64,000 bases of DNA, from positions 2,468,001 to 2,532,000 of the forward strand of contig NZ_CP095740.1 of the NCBI RefSeq assembly GCF_023078455.1. Direction: 5' to 3'. Positions 33,620 to 42,566 of the stretch are shown here, in pieces. A model generated the notes under the pieces. That model saw nothing but the letters and a program-made list of their open reading frames with translations, made no database searches and had not been told where the DNA came from. A program made the position numbers and the translations under genes. Within the stretch, counting starts at the first letter, position 1; every line of letters starts with the position of its first letter. The DNA comes from Luteibacter aegosomatis (GTDB lineage Bacteria; Pseudomonadota; Gammaproteobacteria; Xanthomonadales; Rhodanobacteraceae).

Positions 33620-34561
33620 TCAGGGCGTGCGGGTGTAGTTGGCCGGTACCCATAGGTAACCGTCGCCGTTCCGACGGATGTGGCCGAGGCCGGGGAACGA
33701 CACATGGGCCGCCGCGACCCAGTAGCCCTTGGCCGCGGCTTCCTCGAGCGCGCGCCTGCGCGAGACCGCCGCGGCTTGCTCATCGTAGTCGTAGCGAATG
33801 GAGGCGCCCGGCTCGGCCAATTGCACGGTGGCCACATGCACCGTGTCGCCCCAGGCGAGGAGGTGATCCTGCCCGCTCGTCACCAGGTACCACGTGTGGC
33901 CCGGCGTGTGGCCCGGTGCCGGGATGGCGTGAAAACCGGGCAGCACGTCCGTTTCGCCGCGGAATGTCACCACGTGCCCGGCCTTTCGGTAAGGCGCGAG
34001 GGAGTCCATGGCACCCGGGAACATCGGCAGGAGGATCGTCGGCACCTTGCCCTCGTTGGCCGGGTCGAGCCAGAAGTCGGCGTCGGCCTGGTTGACGTGG
34101 ACGATCGCACGGGGAAAGAGCATCGTGCCGTTGCGGATGAGGCCGCCCACGTGGTCGCGATGGAGATGGGTAAGCAGGATGTCGGTCACGTCCTCGGGAC
34201 GGTATCCGGCCGCGAGCAACGCGGTGGGAAGAAATCCGCCGTCCCCGGCGTAGAGCGGACCCGCCCCGGTATCGATCAGTACCAGGCGTTCCGCGGTCTT
34301 GACGAGGAAGGCGTTGATGGAGCCCTGCACGGGAGAGGCGAGATAATCGGCCTCGAGAAGGCGGTCGACCTTCGTGCGATCGACGTGCGTGAGCAGTTCG
34401 TCCGCGGGGAATGGATGGGTGCCGTCGAGCAAGGCGGTGACCTCGTCGGTCCCCATGCGCAGGCGGTAGAAACCGGGGCCCTGCGGTCCCACCCTCACGT
34501 CGTCGGCCACGGCGACGCCGAGGGCGAACAGGAGTGCGGCCGCCAGGCAGAACCGCTTCAT
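33620..34561 (-). CDS. Exported MBL-fold metallo-hydrolase
   Basis: 313 residues from ATG 34561 (signal peptide MKRFCLAAALLFALGVAVA); the longer frame to 34942 is a shadow. HLHRDH at residues 132-137 with later GHTPGHTW and AWGDTVH segments gives the usual MBL metal ligands. Its ATG overlaps the stop of the epoxide-hydrolase-like gene (34558-34561), so the pair is coupled. It is a paralog of the protein at 39662-40612 (SINAFLVKT / SVNAFLIDT, VLIDTGAG / ILIDTGSG). These proteins resemble quorum-quenching or sulfatase-like MBL enzymes, but the substrate is not shown. Confidence 0.88.
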   Translation of the reverse strand: MKRFCLAAALLFALGVAVADDVRVGPQGPGFYRLRMGTDEVTALLDGTHPFPADELLTHVDRTKVDRLLEADYLASPVQGSINAFLVKTAERLVLIDTGAGPLYAGDGGFLPTALLAAGYRPEDVTDILLTHLHRDHVGGLIRNGTMLFPRAIVHVNQADADFWLDPANEGKVPTILLPMFPGAMDSLAPYRKAGHVVTFRGETDVLPGFHAIPAPGHTPGHTWYLVTSGQDHLLAWGDTVHVATVQLAEPGASIRYDYDEQAAAVSRRRALEEAAAKGYWVAAAHVSFPGLGHIRRNGDGYLWVPANYTRTP

Positions 34562-35421
34562 GCCGCACCCCCGTTCCAGCCGTCGAGGAAGTCGAGCAGC
34601 AAGCCGTTGACGATCTCCGGCTGCTCCTCCTGGGGCAGATGCCCGCACTGGGCGATCGGCTCGGCACGAAGATGGGTCGCCATGCCACGCCAGACGGCGG
34701 CCATGTCGAAGGTGCCGCCGACGGCCTCGAAGTCGGCGCCCCATATCGACATCGTCGGGCACGCGATGAGCCGGTCGGCGTCCTGCTCGTCCTGGAGCAC
34801 GTCTTCCGGTGCCGCGCGGTAATCGGCCATGGCGCCGCGAACGGCACCCGGCTCGCGGTATGCCGAGACGTACGCCTCGAAGTCGGCTCCTTCGATGGTG
34901 TGCGGGTCGTAGCACCAGTCGGTGAAGAAGTGCCGCAGCCACACGTCCTCACGACCCGCGATGAGCGCCTCGGGCAGGTCGAGCACCTGGTGGAAGGCAA
35001 AGAACCAGTAGGCCTTGGCGACCTTCGCGTTCATCGACGCGGCCACGATGCGCGTGGGTACGTTGTCCATCACGACGAGGCGGTCCAGGCACCGCGGGTG
35101 GTCCTTGGCGAAACGTGTCGCCACGCGCGCGCCGCGGTCGTGGCCGACGAGCGCGATGCGGTCGATGCCGAGATGGTCGAGGAGCGCGGCGAGGTCGTTC
35201 GCCATGTTGCGCTTGTCGTAGCCCGTGGCGGGCTTGTCGGTCTTTCCGTAGCCACGCAGGTCCGGCGCGATGACGCGGTACCGTTTCGCCAGCACGGGAA
35301 TCTGGTGGCGCCACGCGTAACTGGTTTCGGGAAATCCATGGAGAAGGACGACCGGTGCGCCTTCGCCCGCTTCGACGAAATGCTGGCGGATGCCGTTGGC
35401 CTTAACGGTGTGGTGTTTCAT
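34558..35421 (-). CDS. Alpha/beta hydrolase with aspartate nucleophile
   Basis: 287 residues from ATG 35421 (MKHHTVKANGIRQHFVEAGEG); the extra N-terminal frame is unsupported. The nucleophile elbow is GHDRGA with D95, and the oxyanion loop is VVLLHGFPETSYAW, so it belongs to the epoxide hydrolase / haloacetate dehalogenase group rather than the serine esterases. The late histidine is in AQCGHLPQEEQ. Cytoplasmic. Coupled by a 4-base overlap to the exported MBL gene downstream and divergent from the hydrolase at 35614. Confidence 0.9.
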   Translation of the reverse strand: MKHHTVKANGIRQHFVEAGEGAPVVLLHGFPETSYAWRHQIPVLAKRYRVIAPDLRGYGKTDKPATGYDKRNMANDLAALLDHLGIDRIALVGHDRGARVATRFAKDHPRCLDRLVVMDNVPTRIVAASMNAKVAKAYWFFAFHQVLDLPEALIAGREDVWLRHFFTDWCYDPHTIEGADFEAYVSAYREPGAVRGAMADYRAAPEDVLQDEQDADRLIACPTMSIWGADFEAVGGTFDMAAVWRGMATHLRAEPIAQCGHLPQEEQPEIVNGLLLDFLDGWNGGAA

Positions 35422-35613
35422 CGCGCGTCGACCGCAGCCGGAGGAGCGTGCAGCGTATCGATGCCGGCCACGCGGAAATAGCACGATTGGATCGTCCGCC
35501 GACGCGGCGCGAGGGGGATATTGAACGATCGTCCGCACCGCCTTCCTGCAAGCTCCGCACAACCGCTTGCCCTAGCTTGGCGGTACCTTCATCGCCACCG
35601 AAAGGACCTTGCC

Positions 35614-36321
35614 ATGAGCACCCCGTCCAACGTTTCACCCACGATCGTTCTCGTCCACGGCGCCTGGGCCGACGGCTCGAGCTGGAGTGCCGTCATTCCC
35701 AAGCTGCTGTCGAAGGGCCTGAAGGTCGTGGCCGTGCAGAACCCCCTCACCTCGCTCGCCGAGGACGTCGCCGCGACGAAGCGCGTCATCGATTTCGTCG
35801 AGGGGCCGGTCGTCCTCGTCGGTCACAGCTGGGCCGGTTTCATCGTCACCGAAGCGGGCGAGGATCCGAAGGTGAAATCGCTGGTGTACGTGTCGGCCTT
35901 CTCGGGCAACGCGGGCCAGACCACGGGCGAACTCGTCGGCAAGTACCCTGCCCCGCCGGCGCTCGGCGGCATCCGCGAAGACGGCAACGGCTTCGTCTAT
36001 CTGTCCGAGCAGGCGTTTATCGACGACGTCGCCCAGGACCTGTCGCCGGATACCGCGCGCCTCCTTGCCGCCACGCAGGGGCCGCTGGCGAAGAGCACCT
36101 TCGGCGATGCCCTGACGAAGACCGCATGGCGCACGCGTCCGTCGTGGTTCGTCGTCTCGACGAGCGACCGCGCGGTATCCCCGGACCTGCAGCGCGACGC
36201 GGCGACGCTGATGGGCTCGACGGCGACGGAAGTGGCATCGAGCCACATGTCGCTCATCTCCCACGCCGACGAGGTCGTCGACGCCATCGTGCAGGCCGCC
36301 GAAGCGGCCGCACGGGACTGA
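35614..36321 (+). CDS. Alpha/beta hydrolase, cytoplasmic paralog of 21895-22668
   Basis: 235 residues from ATG 35614 (AAAGGA 7 bases upstream); the upstream frame to 35521 is not used. It has no signal peptide. IVLVHGAWADGSSWSAVIP and GHSWAGFIVTEAGED (S72) are nearly identical to the exported protein encoded at 21895-22668, and a late histidine (SSHMSLISH) completes the triad. It is divergent from the epoxide-hydrolase-like gene with 192 bases between the starts, and followed by a strong terminator at 36336. Substrate unknown. Confidence 0.92.
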   Translation: MSTPSNVSPTIVLVHGAWADGSSWSAVIPKLLSKGLKVVAVQNPLTSLAEDVAATKRVIDFVEGPVVLVGHSWAGFIVTEAGEDPKVKSLVYVSAFSGNAGQTTGELVGKYPAPPALGGIREDGNGFVYLSEQAFIDDVAQDLSPDTARLLAATQGPLAKSTFGDALTKTAWRTRPSWFVVSTSDRAVSPDLQRDAATLMGSTATEVASSHMSLISHADEVVDAIVQAAEAAARD

Positions 36322-36335
36322 TCGGCATATACATG

Positions 36336-36365
36336 AAAAAAGGGCGCCGGGTGGTGCCCTTTTTC
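36336..36365. terminator. Intrinsic terminator, bidirectional
   Basis: Stem AGGGCGCC / GGTGCCCT with one G-T pair and a 4-base loop, flanked by an A-run on the left and a T-run on the right, 15 bases after the hydrolase stop. It can end transcription from either side and separates the hydrolase from the AT-rich patch. Confidence 0.8.
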
Positions 36366-36483
36366 TAAAACACGTTGTTTGTGGCGCAAACGCCCAAACG
36401 TCGACGCAACTTAGACAGAACACAAAAGGAGAGGCCACGATTGCCGTGATCTCAATTCATCCGCCCGTGTCAAACGCGCTGGA

Positions 36484-37041
36484 TCAATTCAACTTGAGTC
36501 CAATCTCGCTCACGAGAACCAAGTCGTAGGCTTTTAACAGCCTCCCCTCGTCATTCCAATGCTGAATTTTTACCGACGTCACGACGCCTGCTTGATCGAC
36601 GTCGTATTGGTAGGCCTCAACGAGCTTTTTCGCATCAACATGCGATGCGCAGCCGGTTCGGGTAACCATTGAGCACGTTGCAGAGCCATGCCATCCACCA
36701 TTGGCGAGACGCCTAATTACTATATGTGGTCCACCTGAATATTGTGCAGAATGCTCCGCTCCCGTCGGGATCGCGAATACCAGACCACCGATAGATCGAC
36801 ATTTGAATGCACGGGACGAACAATTTTCAACTGGCCCGTCGGCTTGCGGCATATCACTGGAAGGACTTTTTATATCGCGGATAGCAGTACCTATCAAAGC
36901 GTTATTTTTTTCGATGCCGATAAAATAACCTTGTCGCTCATCTATATACCGTATCGGGCAGGTGAGATCGCTAATCGAATGGACGGTATCATCGAAGCAC
37001 GAAGCGCCAGCAACAGCCAGGATCATTGCCACGACGTTCAT
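36484..37041 (-). CDS. Exported protein of unknown function in AT-rich patch
   Basis: 185 residues beginning MNVVAMILAVAGASCFDD, a short signal-peptide-like start. The rest contains five further cysteines (TCPIRY, NCSS, KCRS, TCSMV, GCASH) that may form disulfides in the periplasm. No family recognised. Base composition is visibly lower in GC than the flanks. The ATG overlaps the stop of the upstream frame at 37038 (ATGA), which supports a co-translated pair. The C-terminus (LLKAYDLVLVSEIGLKLN) is not membrane-spanning. Confidence 0.55.
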   Translation of the reverse strand: MNVVAMILAVAGASCFDDTVHSISDLTCPIRYIDERQGYFIGIEKNNALIGTAIRDIKSPSSDMPQADGPVENCSSRAFKCRSIGGLVFAIPTGAEHSAQYSGGPHIVIRRLANGGWHGSATCSMVTRTGCASHVDAKKLVEAYQYDVDQAGVVTSVKIQHWNDEGRLLKAYDLVLVSEIGLKLN

Positions 37042-37397
37042 TGGTCTGGCCCCAAAAAGGAACTCGCTGCATCGTTATAAGCGTCTTGATGAGCATCTTG
37101 ATCGCTACCCATCCGTATTTGCCCGGAAAATCCTAGAGCTTTCCTTTCTTCGGAGCTCTGATGGATTCCCTCATGTAAAAACTCGACCTCTTGCGTTCTC
37201 TTTGCATCTCCGAATATGGTGCGACCAGGCTGCAAGCCAGCCTGCTCAACATGGGTGGTATTGCGTTGCGTATACATGGCTCCGGCGACGACCGCTGCTC
37301 GACTGATAACCATCCCTTGCTCCGCTGTCCGCCACCCGTTCCTCATGGCGTGCGCGTTACGAGATGTAACCAGCAATAGGGAAGCCGTCAAGCTCAC
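37038..37397 (-). CDS. Short putative exported protein with an HExxH-like motif
   Basis: 119 residues from GTG 37397 (a TAA lies in frame shortly upstream). The start is hydrophobic (SLTASLLLVTSRNAHA), then a basic region, then VEFLHEGIHQSSEER, which fits the HExxH zinc-metallopeptidase signature, and an acidic C-terminus (DQDAHQDAYNDAASS). No family recognised; the motif in so short a protein could be chance. Coupled to the downstream gene by ATGA. Lower GC than neighbours. Confidence 0.45.
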   Translation of the reverse strand: MSLTASLLLVTSRNAHAMRNGWRTAEQGMVISRAAVVAGAMYTQRNTTHVEQAGLQPGRTIFGDAKRTQEVEFLHEGIHQSSEERKALGFSGQIRMGSDQDAHQDAYNDAASSFLGPDQ

Positions 37398-37409
37398 TGC
37401 CCGTCGGCA

Positions 37410-37739
37410 TTATTCAGATTTTTTACCTGCGCTAGTGGTTAGCAGGTATCCGCAAGGTGGTTGGTTCATGGTGCCGCGCAATCCTTCGTCATCCGCCAGC
37501 AAAACTTGCCATCGGAGTGGTCCGTGGTAGGCCACTGGCACTACGAAAATCGCGCTATCGTCGCCGAGAAAACCGTTCCCTGTGCGGTCGGCTTTCTTTT
37601 CGGCTTGGGGATGCGGGATCGCCGTACGATCGTCTGCATAAGTGATGAAGGGGTGCGCCATACCGCGCGGCAACGCTATACATGGCATGGCGCTTCGTTT
37701 CGGGGCATTTACGCTAAAGAGCGTTAGAACTCGCTCCAC
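37410..37739 (-). CDS. Possible hypothetical protein (strand uncertain)
   Basis: 109-residue frame on the minus strand, 12 bases upstream of the 37397 gene. An 88-residue frame runs antisense on the plus strand (37461-37727). Both are plausible in length and composition. I favour the minus strand because it fits the packing of the two genes downstream, but neither resembles a known family and the frame overlaps the chemoreceptor end by 16 bases. Confidence 0.25.
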   Translation of the reverse strand: MERVLTLFSVNAPKRSAMPCIALPRGMAHPFITYADDRTAIPHPQAEKKADRTGNGFLGDDSAIFVVPVAYHGPLRWQVLLADDEGLRGTMNQPPCGYLLTTSAGKKSE

Positions 37740-39415
37740 TCCCCAGCTAACGCCGGTGTAGACGCCTGCGCCTTCGGTCGGTCCACCGTGACGGACCGGG
37801 TCTCCTTTCGGACGGCATGCGCTTCGTGAACCGGCGCCGCGGTAGCGCCGGCGACCTCGTCCCCGAGCTTGAAGAAGGCCACCTGGCGCAGGAGCTCCTG
37901 CGCCAGTTCGAGCGCCTGGCGACTGGCGGCGCTCGCCTCCTCCACCAGCGCCGCATTCTGCTGGGTCACGTCGTCCAGCGCGGCGACGGCCCCGTTGACC
38001 TGCTCGACCCCGGCGGACTGCTCCTGCGAAGCGGCTGCGATTTCGGCGACGATGTCCGCGACGCGCGTTGCGCTGCTGCCGATGTCGACCAGGGCGCGGC
38101 CCGTCCTGTCCACCAGATCGGCGCCCGACGCCACGCGCTCGACCGTCGTGCCGATCAACGTCTTGATGTCCTTGGCCGCGGCGGCGCTACGCTGGGCAAG
38201 GTTGCGAACCTCGGCCGCGACGACCGCGAAGCCGCGTCCCTGCTCACCGGCCCGGGCGGCTTCGACGGCCGCGTTCAGGGCGAGCAGGTTGGTCTGGAAG
38301 GCGACTTCGTCGATGAGCACCGCGATCTCGCCGATGCTTCGGCTGGCGTCGGTGATCTGTTTCATCGCTTCCACGGCGTCGACGGCCACCTGGCCGCCGG
38401 TCTGCGCTTCGGTACGCAAGCCCTGGGAGATCTGTCGGGCGAGCGCGGCACCCTCGGCGTTCTGCTTGACGGCGGAGGACATCTCTTCCATCGACGCGGC
38501 CGTCTCTTCGAGCGAGGACGCCTGCTCCTGCGTACGACTGGACAAGTCGTCGTTGCCCGCCGAGATGTCGCGTGCCGCGTACTCGACCTGTACCGCGTTG
38601 CGACGCACCGATCCGACGATGCGGGCCAGGTTTTCGTCCATCGTATGCAGCGCGTTGAGCATGCGACCCAGGTCGTCGTTTCGGGTGACCGAAACGGACT
38701 CGCCGAGATGGCCGTCCGCAATGCGCGCGGCGACCGCCGAGGCACCTTGCAGCGGAGTCAGAATGCTGCGGATCAGCGCGGTCGCCACGCCCAGAATGGC
38801 AATGAGCGAGAGTACTCCGCCGCCGAGCAGTACCACCCGGCTGCGCGTGTGTGTCGCCTCGTCGCGGGCGGAGCGCTCCTTGAGGAGTACCGTCTCGGCG
38901 CCGACGAATTTCGCCAACAGGTCTCTCATACCGTCCATGTGCAGCTTGCCTTTGCCCAGCCGCATGAAGGCAACGGCTTCGGCGCTGGTCGACCCGACCG
39001 TGCCCTGCTTTTTTTGCAGCGAGATGGTCGGCTCGATCGCATCGGCCATCCATGTGCGGTAGCTCGCATCCAGATCGTCCAGGCGCCGTTGCTGCGCCGC
39101 ATTGTCGACCGTCAGGCGACGCAGTGCCTGGAAGGCATCCTCGTACTCGGCTTGCCCGCGCCGCGTGGGCTCCAGCGAAGCGTCATTGCCGGTGAGAAGG
39201 TATCCGCGCTCTCCGGTTTCGATATCCACCAGTCCCGTCAGAAGCCGGGCTTCGGTCCGAAGCACCTCGTTCGTGTGCACATCCATGCGGGTGGATTCGG
39301 CCAACGCCTGGAGCGAGGCATAGACGATGCTCACCAGTACGACGACGACGACGGCAATGGCTGCGAACCCGCCAAAGATCAATTTGTTTCGTGAAGCGAG
39401 CTTCAAAATCTGCAT
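37724..39415 (-). CDS. Methyl-accepting chemotaxis protein with CHASE3 sensor
   Basis: 563 residues from ATG 39415 ([16 protein letters not shown]); the longer frame is not used. One N-terminal span, a periplasmic CHASE3-type helical domain (~35-190), a second span ([22 protein letters not shown]), HAMP (~210-265) and a cytoplasmic signalling domain whose hairpin tip is [42 protein letters not shown]. The C-terminus EWSEF fits the xWxxF pentapeptide that tethers CheR/CheB. Preceded by a sigma-28-like promoter at 39529-39555, consistent with flagellar regulon control. The chemoeffector is unknown. Confidence 0.96.
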   Translation of the reverse strand: MQILKLASRNKLIFGGFAAIAVVVVVLVSIVYASLQALAESTRMDVHTNEVLRTEARLLTGLVDIETGERGYLLTGNDASLEPTRRGQAEYEDAFQALRRLTVDNAAQQRRLDDLDASYRTWMADAIEPTISLQKKQGTVGSTSAEAVAFMRLGKGKLHMDGMRDLLAKFVGAETVLLKERSARDEATHTRSRVVLLGGGVLSLIAILGVATALIRSILTPLQGASAVAARIADGHLGESVSVTRNDDLGRMLNALHTMDENLARIVGSVRRNAVQVEYAARDISAGNDDLSSRTQEQASSLEETAASMEEMSSAVKQNAEGAALARQISQGLRTEAQTGGQVAVDAVEAMKQITDASRSIGEIAVLIDEVAFQTNLLALNAAVEAARAGEQGRGFAVVAAEVRNLAQRSAAAAKDIKTLIGTTVERVASGADLVDRTGRALVDIGSSATRVADIVAEIAAASQEQSAGVEQVNGAVAALDDVTQQNAALVEEASAASRQALELAQELLRQVAFFKLGDEVAGATAAPVHEAHAVRKETRSVTVDRPKAQASTPALAGEWSEF

Positions 39416-39528
39416 AGTGTCCCCTGCCAGCAAGTCGGCCCCCCCGGCCCTATGGATACGCTGCCAAGGGAACGATGGCGGCGTCGAGGAACGCCCCGCG
39501 CCACCAAATGCTCCCGGCATCGCCCGAC

Positions 39529-39555
39529 TTATCGGCCTTGACCACAAAATCTTGA
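39529..39555 (-). promoter_or_regulatory. Sigma-28 (FliA) promoter for the chemoreceptor
   Basis: On the minus strand: TCAAGATT, 11 bases, GCCGATAA, about 115 bases upstream of the chemoreceptor ATG. The sigma-28 consensus is TAAAGTTT-N11-GCCGATAA; the -10 is exact and the spacing is exact. Rest of 39416-39661 holds no gene. Confidence 0.75.
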
Positions 39556-39661
39556 TAGGTGCTACACGAAATCGGCATAACTTTCTTGCGAAAGACCCGT
39601 CCCCACCGGACGCCGCCCCATCCCCTGGTATATCGGCCGCGCCGGTCTTGTCTTTTCGTCC

Positions 39662-40612
39662 CTATCGTTCGACCGGCGTCCATGTGTAGGCGCTGCCGGC
39701 CTTGCCCACCGTTCCGATGCCCGGGAACGCCATGTGGGCTCCTGCCACCAGATACCCGGATTTGCTCGCCGCCGCGAGTGCCTTTTCGCGACTACGGACG
39801 GCATCGGCCGGCGTGCTGTCGAAGCGGATGGTGACCTTCGGGTCGGGAAACTGCGCCGCCGCCAGGTGGACGAGGTCGCCCCACACGAGCAGCACCTTGC
39901 CGTCGCTCACGATGCGGTAGCCGGTGTGCCCCGCCGTGTGACCCGGCTCGCTCCATGCGGTGATCCCCGGTCCGACGGTTTCGCCCGAAGCGAGCGTTTT
40001 GACGTGCCCGATCGCCTCATAAGGCTTGAGGGCCGTCGCGACCGCGTCGAACGTGGCCTTCACCGAGGCGTCGACCTGGCCGACGTTGCGACGGTCTTCC
40101 CAGAAGGTCTTCTCGCGGGCGTCGACGCGCACGATGGCGTTCGGATACACCATCCTGCCGCGGTCGATGAGTCCGCCGACATGGTCGGCATGCAGGTGCG
40201 TGATCAGCACTTCGTCGATCTGGTCGGGGCGGTAACCCGCCGCCTGCAGGTGCTGGCTGACCTGGCCCAGCGTCGCGCCGAGAAAGGCGCCCGAGCCGGT
40301 GTCGATGAGAATGCGTTTGTCGCCGGTATCGATGAGGAAGGCATTGACGGACGTCGGCACGTCGTCGCTGAGGTGGGCCTTCGAGAGCGCCTCCTGCACT
40401 TCGCCCTTGCGGGCTTCGACCATCAGCGTCGATGCCGGAAGCGTGAAGCGGCCGTCGGAAAGGGCGATGACCGTGACCTTGCCCAGGGGCATTTTCAGGA
40501 AGCCCTCGTCGGCCTCGTCGGCGGCATGCGCGGCGGATGCGGTGAGCGTGGCAAGCAGGAGTGCGGTCATTCCGCGGAACGGACGACGCGGGAAGGATGA
40601 GTGAGCTGGCAT
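39662..40612 (-). CDS. Exported MBL-fold metallo-hydrolase
   Basis: 316 residues from ATG 40612; a signal peptide ends near SAAHA (residue 30). Metal motif HLHADH at 139-144, later EPGHTAGHTGYR and VWGDLVHLA. It is a paralog of 33620-34561 and keeps the same C-terminal ending style. The longer frame upstream is a shadow of the MFS gene. No strong ribosome site was seen, so the start is moderately sure. It lies between the chemoreceptor and MFS genes on the same strand. Confidence 0.88.
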   Translation of the reverse strand: MPAHSSFPRRPFRGMTALLLATLTASAAHAADEADEGFLKMPLGKVTVIALSDGRFTLPASTLMVEARKGEVQEALSKAHLSDDVPTSVNAFLIDTGDKRILIDTGSGAFLGATLGQVSQHLQAAGYRPDQIDEVLITHLHADHVGGLIDRGRMVYPNAIVRVDAREKTFWEDRRNVGQVDASVKATFDAVATALKPYEAIGHVKTLASGETVGPGITAWSEPGHTAGHTGYRIVSDGKVLLVWGDLVHLAAAQFPDPKVTIRFDSTPADAVRSREKALAAASKSGYLVAGAHMAFPGIGTVGKAGSAYTWTPVER

Positions 40613-40704
40613 GACAAGGCACCGTTGGGCAGGACGGGCCGAGTGTCGGCAACACCCACGGTTCGGGATAGCAGAAAGGTGACCCGTGCTCCCGCACGCC
40701 GCAT

Positions 40705-40725
40705 GCCGGGGCGCAAGGCCCCGGC
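40705..40725 (-). terminator. Hairpin after MFS gene
   Basis: Stem GCCGGGGC / GCCCCGGC with a 5-base loop, 7 bases beyond the MFS stop codon on the minus strand; no U-run. Probably separates the MFS gene from the MBL gene. Confidence 0.45.
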
Positions 40726-40731
40726 CGCCGC

Positions 40732-41925
40732 CTAGTGTTCCTGCTGGGCGCGTGGAGCCCGACGCCGGGCGAGGCTGAGCAGCAATGAGCCGATGGGAAG
40801 CACGCCGCCGAGGACACAGACCGCGAGCCAGCCGCCATGGCCCCACGCCACGGATGCCAAGAGCGAACCGAGGGCCCCGCCCACGAACATCGTGGTCATG
40901 AAGAGCGTGTTGAGCCGGCTCTTGTATTCCGGGTGCAGGCCATAGATCACGTGCTGGTTGGAGACGAGGGAAATCTGCACGCCGAAGTCGAGCACGATCA
41001 CGCCGACGACCAGGCCGACGAGGCCTGACGAAAACCCGAAAACGAGCCACGCCACGATCGTCGCCGCCGCACCGAGGGCGATGACCGGTGCGGGTCCGCG
41101 GCGGTCGGCCACCCGCCCCGCCACGGGGGCCATGGCCACGCCCACCGCCCCGACGATTCCGAACAGTCCCGCCGACGCCGCGCCGAGGTTGAGCGGCGGC
41201 TGGGCCAGGCGAAGTGCAAGGGTCGTCCAGAAAGCCGAGAACGAAGCGAAGAGCAGCGCCTGGGTGATGGCCGCGCGACGGAGTACCGGCTCGTCGCGCC
41301 AGAGGTGGATGAGCGATCCCAGCAGGTCGCCGTAACGAAGTCGCTTCGCCGGAGGATGTGCCGGCAAGCTGCGCGCCATCAGCACCGCGCCGAGCACCGC
41401 CAGCGGCACGGCGAGCCAGAACATGGCGCGCCATCCCGCCATGCTCGACACGAGACCGGCGAGCGTCCGGCTGAGGAGGATGCCCGTGAGCAGGCCGCTC
41501 ATGACGGTGCCGATGGCGGCGCCGCGCTTCTCCGGCGCGGAAAGGATGGCCGCGAAAGGCACGATCTGCTGGGCGACCGTGGCTGCCGCACCCACCAGCA
41601 CCGAGGCGAGCGCGAGCACGGGCAGGCCGGGAGCGATCGCCATCACCACCAGGGCCAGGGCGAGCACGCCGAACTGCACGACGATGAGCTTGCGCCGTTC
41701 GAGCATGTCACCCAGTGGCAGCAGGAACAAAAGTCCCGCGGCGTAGCCGAGTTGGGTGAGCGTGGGTATCCATCCGCCGACCCGCGCGTCGTGGAACGCA
41801 TCGGACATCACGCCGAGCATGGGCTGGTTGTAATAGATGGAAGCGACCGCAAGACCGGCGGCCAGTGCCATGGCGAACAGGGTGCCCCGCCCGATGGCGC
41901 CGACGGGTTGGGTGGATGAGGACAT
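40732..41925 (-). CDS. MFS transporter (YnfM-like efflux type)
   Basis: 397 residues from ATG 41925 (MSSSTQPVGAIGRGTLFAMALAAGLAVASIYYNQPML). Twelve predicted spans. IYYNQPMLGVM and the cytoplasmic loop GDMLERRKLIVVQFG are typical of the arabinose-efflux/YnfM-like MFS subgroup. No substrate can be assigned. Its promoter region contains the CCCCC-N5-GGGGG site at 42016-42032, 91 bases upstream of the start. Confidence 0.92.
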   Translation of the reverse strand: MSSSTQPVGAIGRGTLFAMALAAGLAVASIYYNQPMLGVMSDAFHDARVGGWIPTLTQLGYAAGLLFLLPLGDMLERRKLIVVQFGVLALALVVMAIAPGLPVLALASVLVGAAATVAQQIVPFAAILSAPEKRGAAIGTVMSGLLTGILLSRTLAGLVSSMAGWRAMFWLAVPLAVLGAVLMARSLPAHPPAKRLRYGDLLGSLIHLWRDEPVLRRAAITQALLFASFSAFWTTLALRLAQPPLNLGAASAGLFGIVGAVGVAMAPVAGRVADRRGPAPVIALGAAATIVAWLVFGFSSGLVGLVVGVIVLDFGVQISLVSNQHVIYGLHPEYKSRLNTLFMTTMFVGGALGSLLASVAWGHGGWLAVCVLGGVLPIGSLLLSLARRRAPRAQQEH

Positions 41926-42015
41926 GGTGGACTTCCAGCAAAGAAGGAATGGTGCGCATGCTACGCGCCGAAGGCGTGGTTGCTTAGCAGGATAAGAACA
42001 TCGGCCGCGGGACAA

Positions 42016-42032
42016 ACCCCCAGGATGGGGGG
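42016..42032. promoter_or_regulatory. CCCCC-N5-GGGGG inverted repeat, candidate regulator site 2
   Basis: ACCCCCAGGATGGGGGG, 15 of 17 bases identical to the site at 31406. It lies in the 264-base region between the MFS start (41925) and the GNAT start (42190), where no gene was seen. A shared regulator is inferred. Confidence 0.5.
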
Positions 42033-42189
42033 CCCGGAACGGAAACCGCGACGATGGGGCGTGGCGGGCGGCCTCGTGCGGCGATGCCGGAACCGTCGCT
42101 TCCGTGACGCCAATAATACAAGCCGGCCCTTGATCCACACGCTACGATTTCGCCGTCGCCGGCATGCCGGCCCTTCCATTGGCGTCAGC

Positions 42190-42498
42190 ATGGCAGCGGA
42201 CATCGTTATCAGGGATGCGCCCGACGAAGGGCGTTTCGTCGCGGAGCTCGGCCGCCAGAGCGCGAGCGCGTGGTACGAACGCGGACCGGGCATGCTGCGT
42301 TTCGTCCGCGTCGATATTTCCCAGAGCCTCATCGCCGACGGGGTGGGCATCCAGCTGATGCGGGTGGCCATGTCACAGGCGCGGGCGCAAGGCCTGCTGG
42401 TCGAACCCGCCTGCGACTTCGTGGCCAACTACATGCGCAACCATCCCGATACGCAGGACCTCCTGACGAGCGAGGGTTGGCGCCTACTCCGCCGATAA
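42190..42498 (+). CDS. Short GNAT-type N-acetyltransferase (YjdJ class)
   Basis: 102 residues from ATG 42190; the frame to 41980 upstream is not coding in style. The small Gcn5-related fold of this class is shown by MLRFVRVDISQSLIADGVGIQLMRVAMSQARAQGLLVEPACDFVANYMRNHPDTQDLL, where the C-x-F-V-x-x-Y-x-x-x-HP segment is the family signature. Known members use acetyl-CoA and an unusual active-site cysteine. It precedes the sensor kinase gene by 68 bases on the same strand. Confidence 0.85.
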   Translation: MAADIVIRDAPDEGRFVAELGRQSASAWYERGPGMLRFVRVDISQSLIADGVGIQLMRVAMSQARAQGLLVEPACDFVANYMRNHPDTQDLLTSEGWRLLRR

Positions 42499-42566
42499 GG
42501 CATGCATCGCTGGACCTCCCCGTAAGCCATGGCCACAATCGGTCGAAACCGTCCTGGGGAACACCG

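Noticed and set aside
37461..37727. Plus-strand 88-residue frame
   Set aside because: Plausible but antisense to a similar frame that fits the local gene packing; no family for either, so only the minus version is listed with low confidence.
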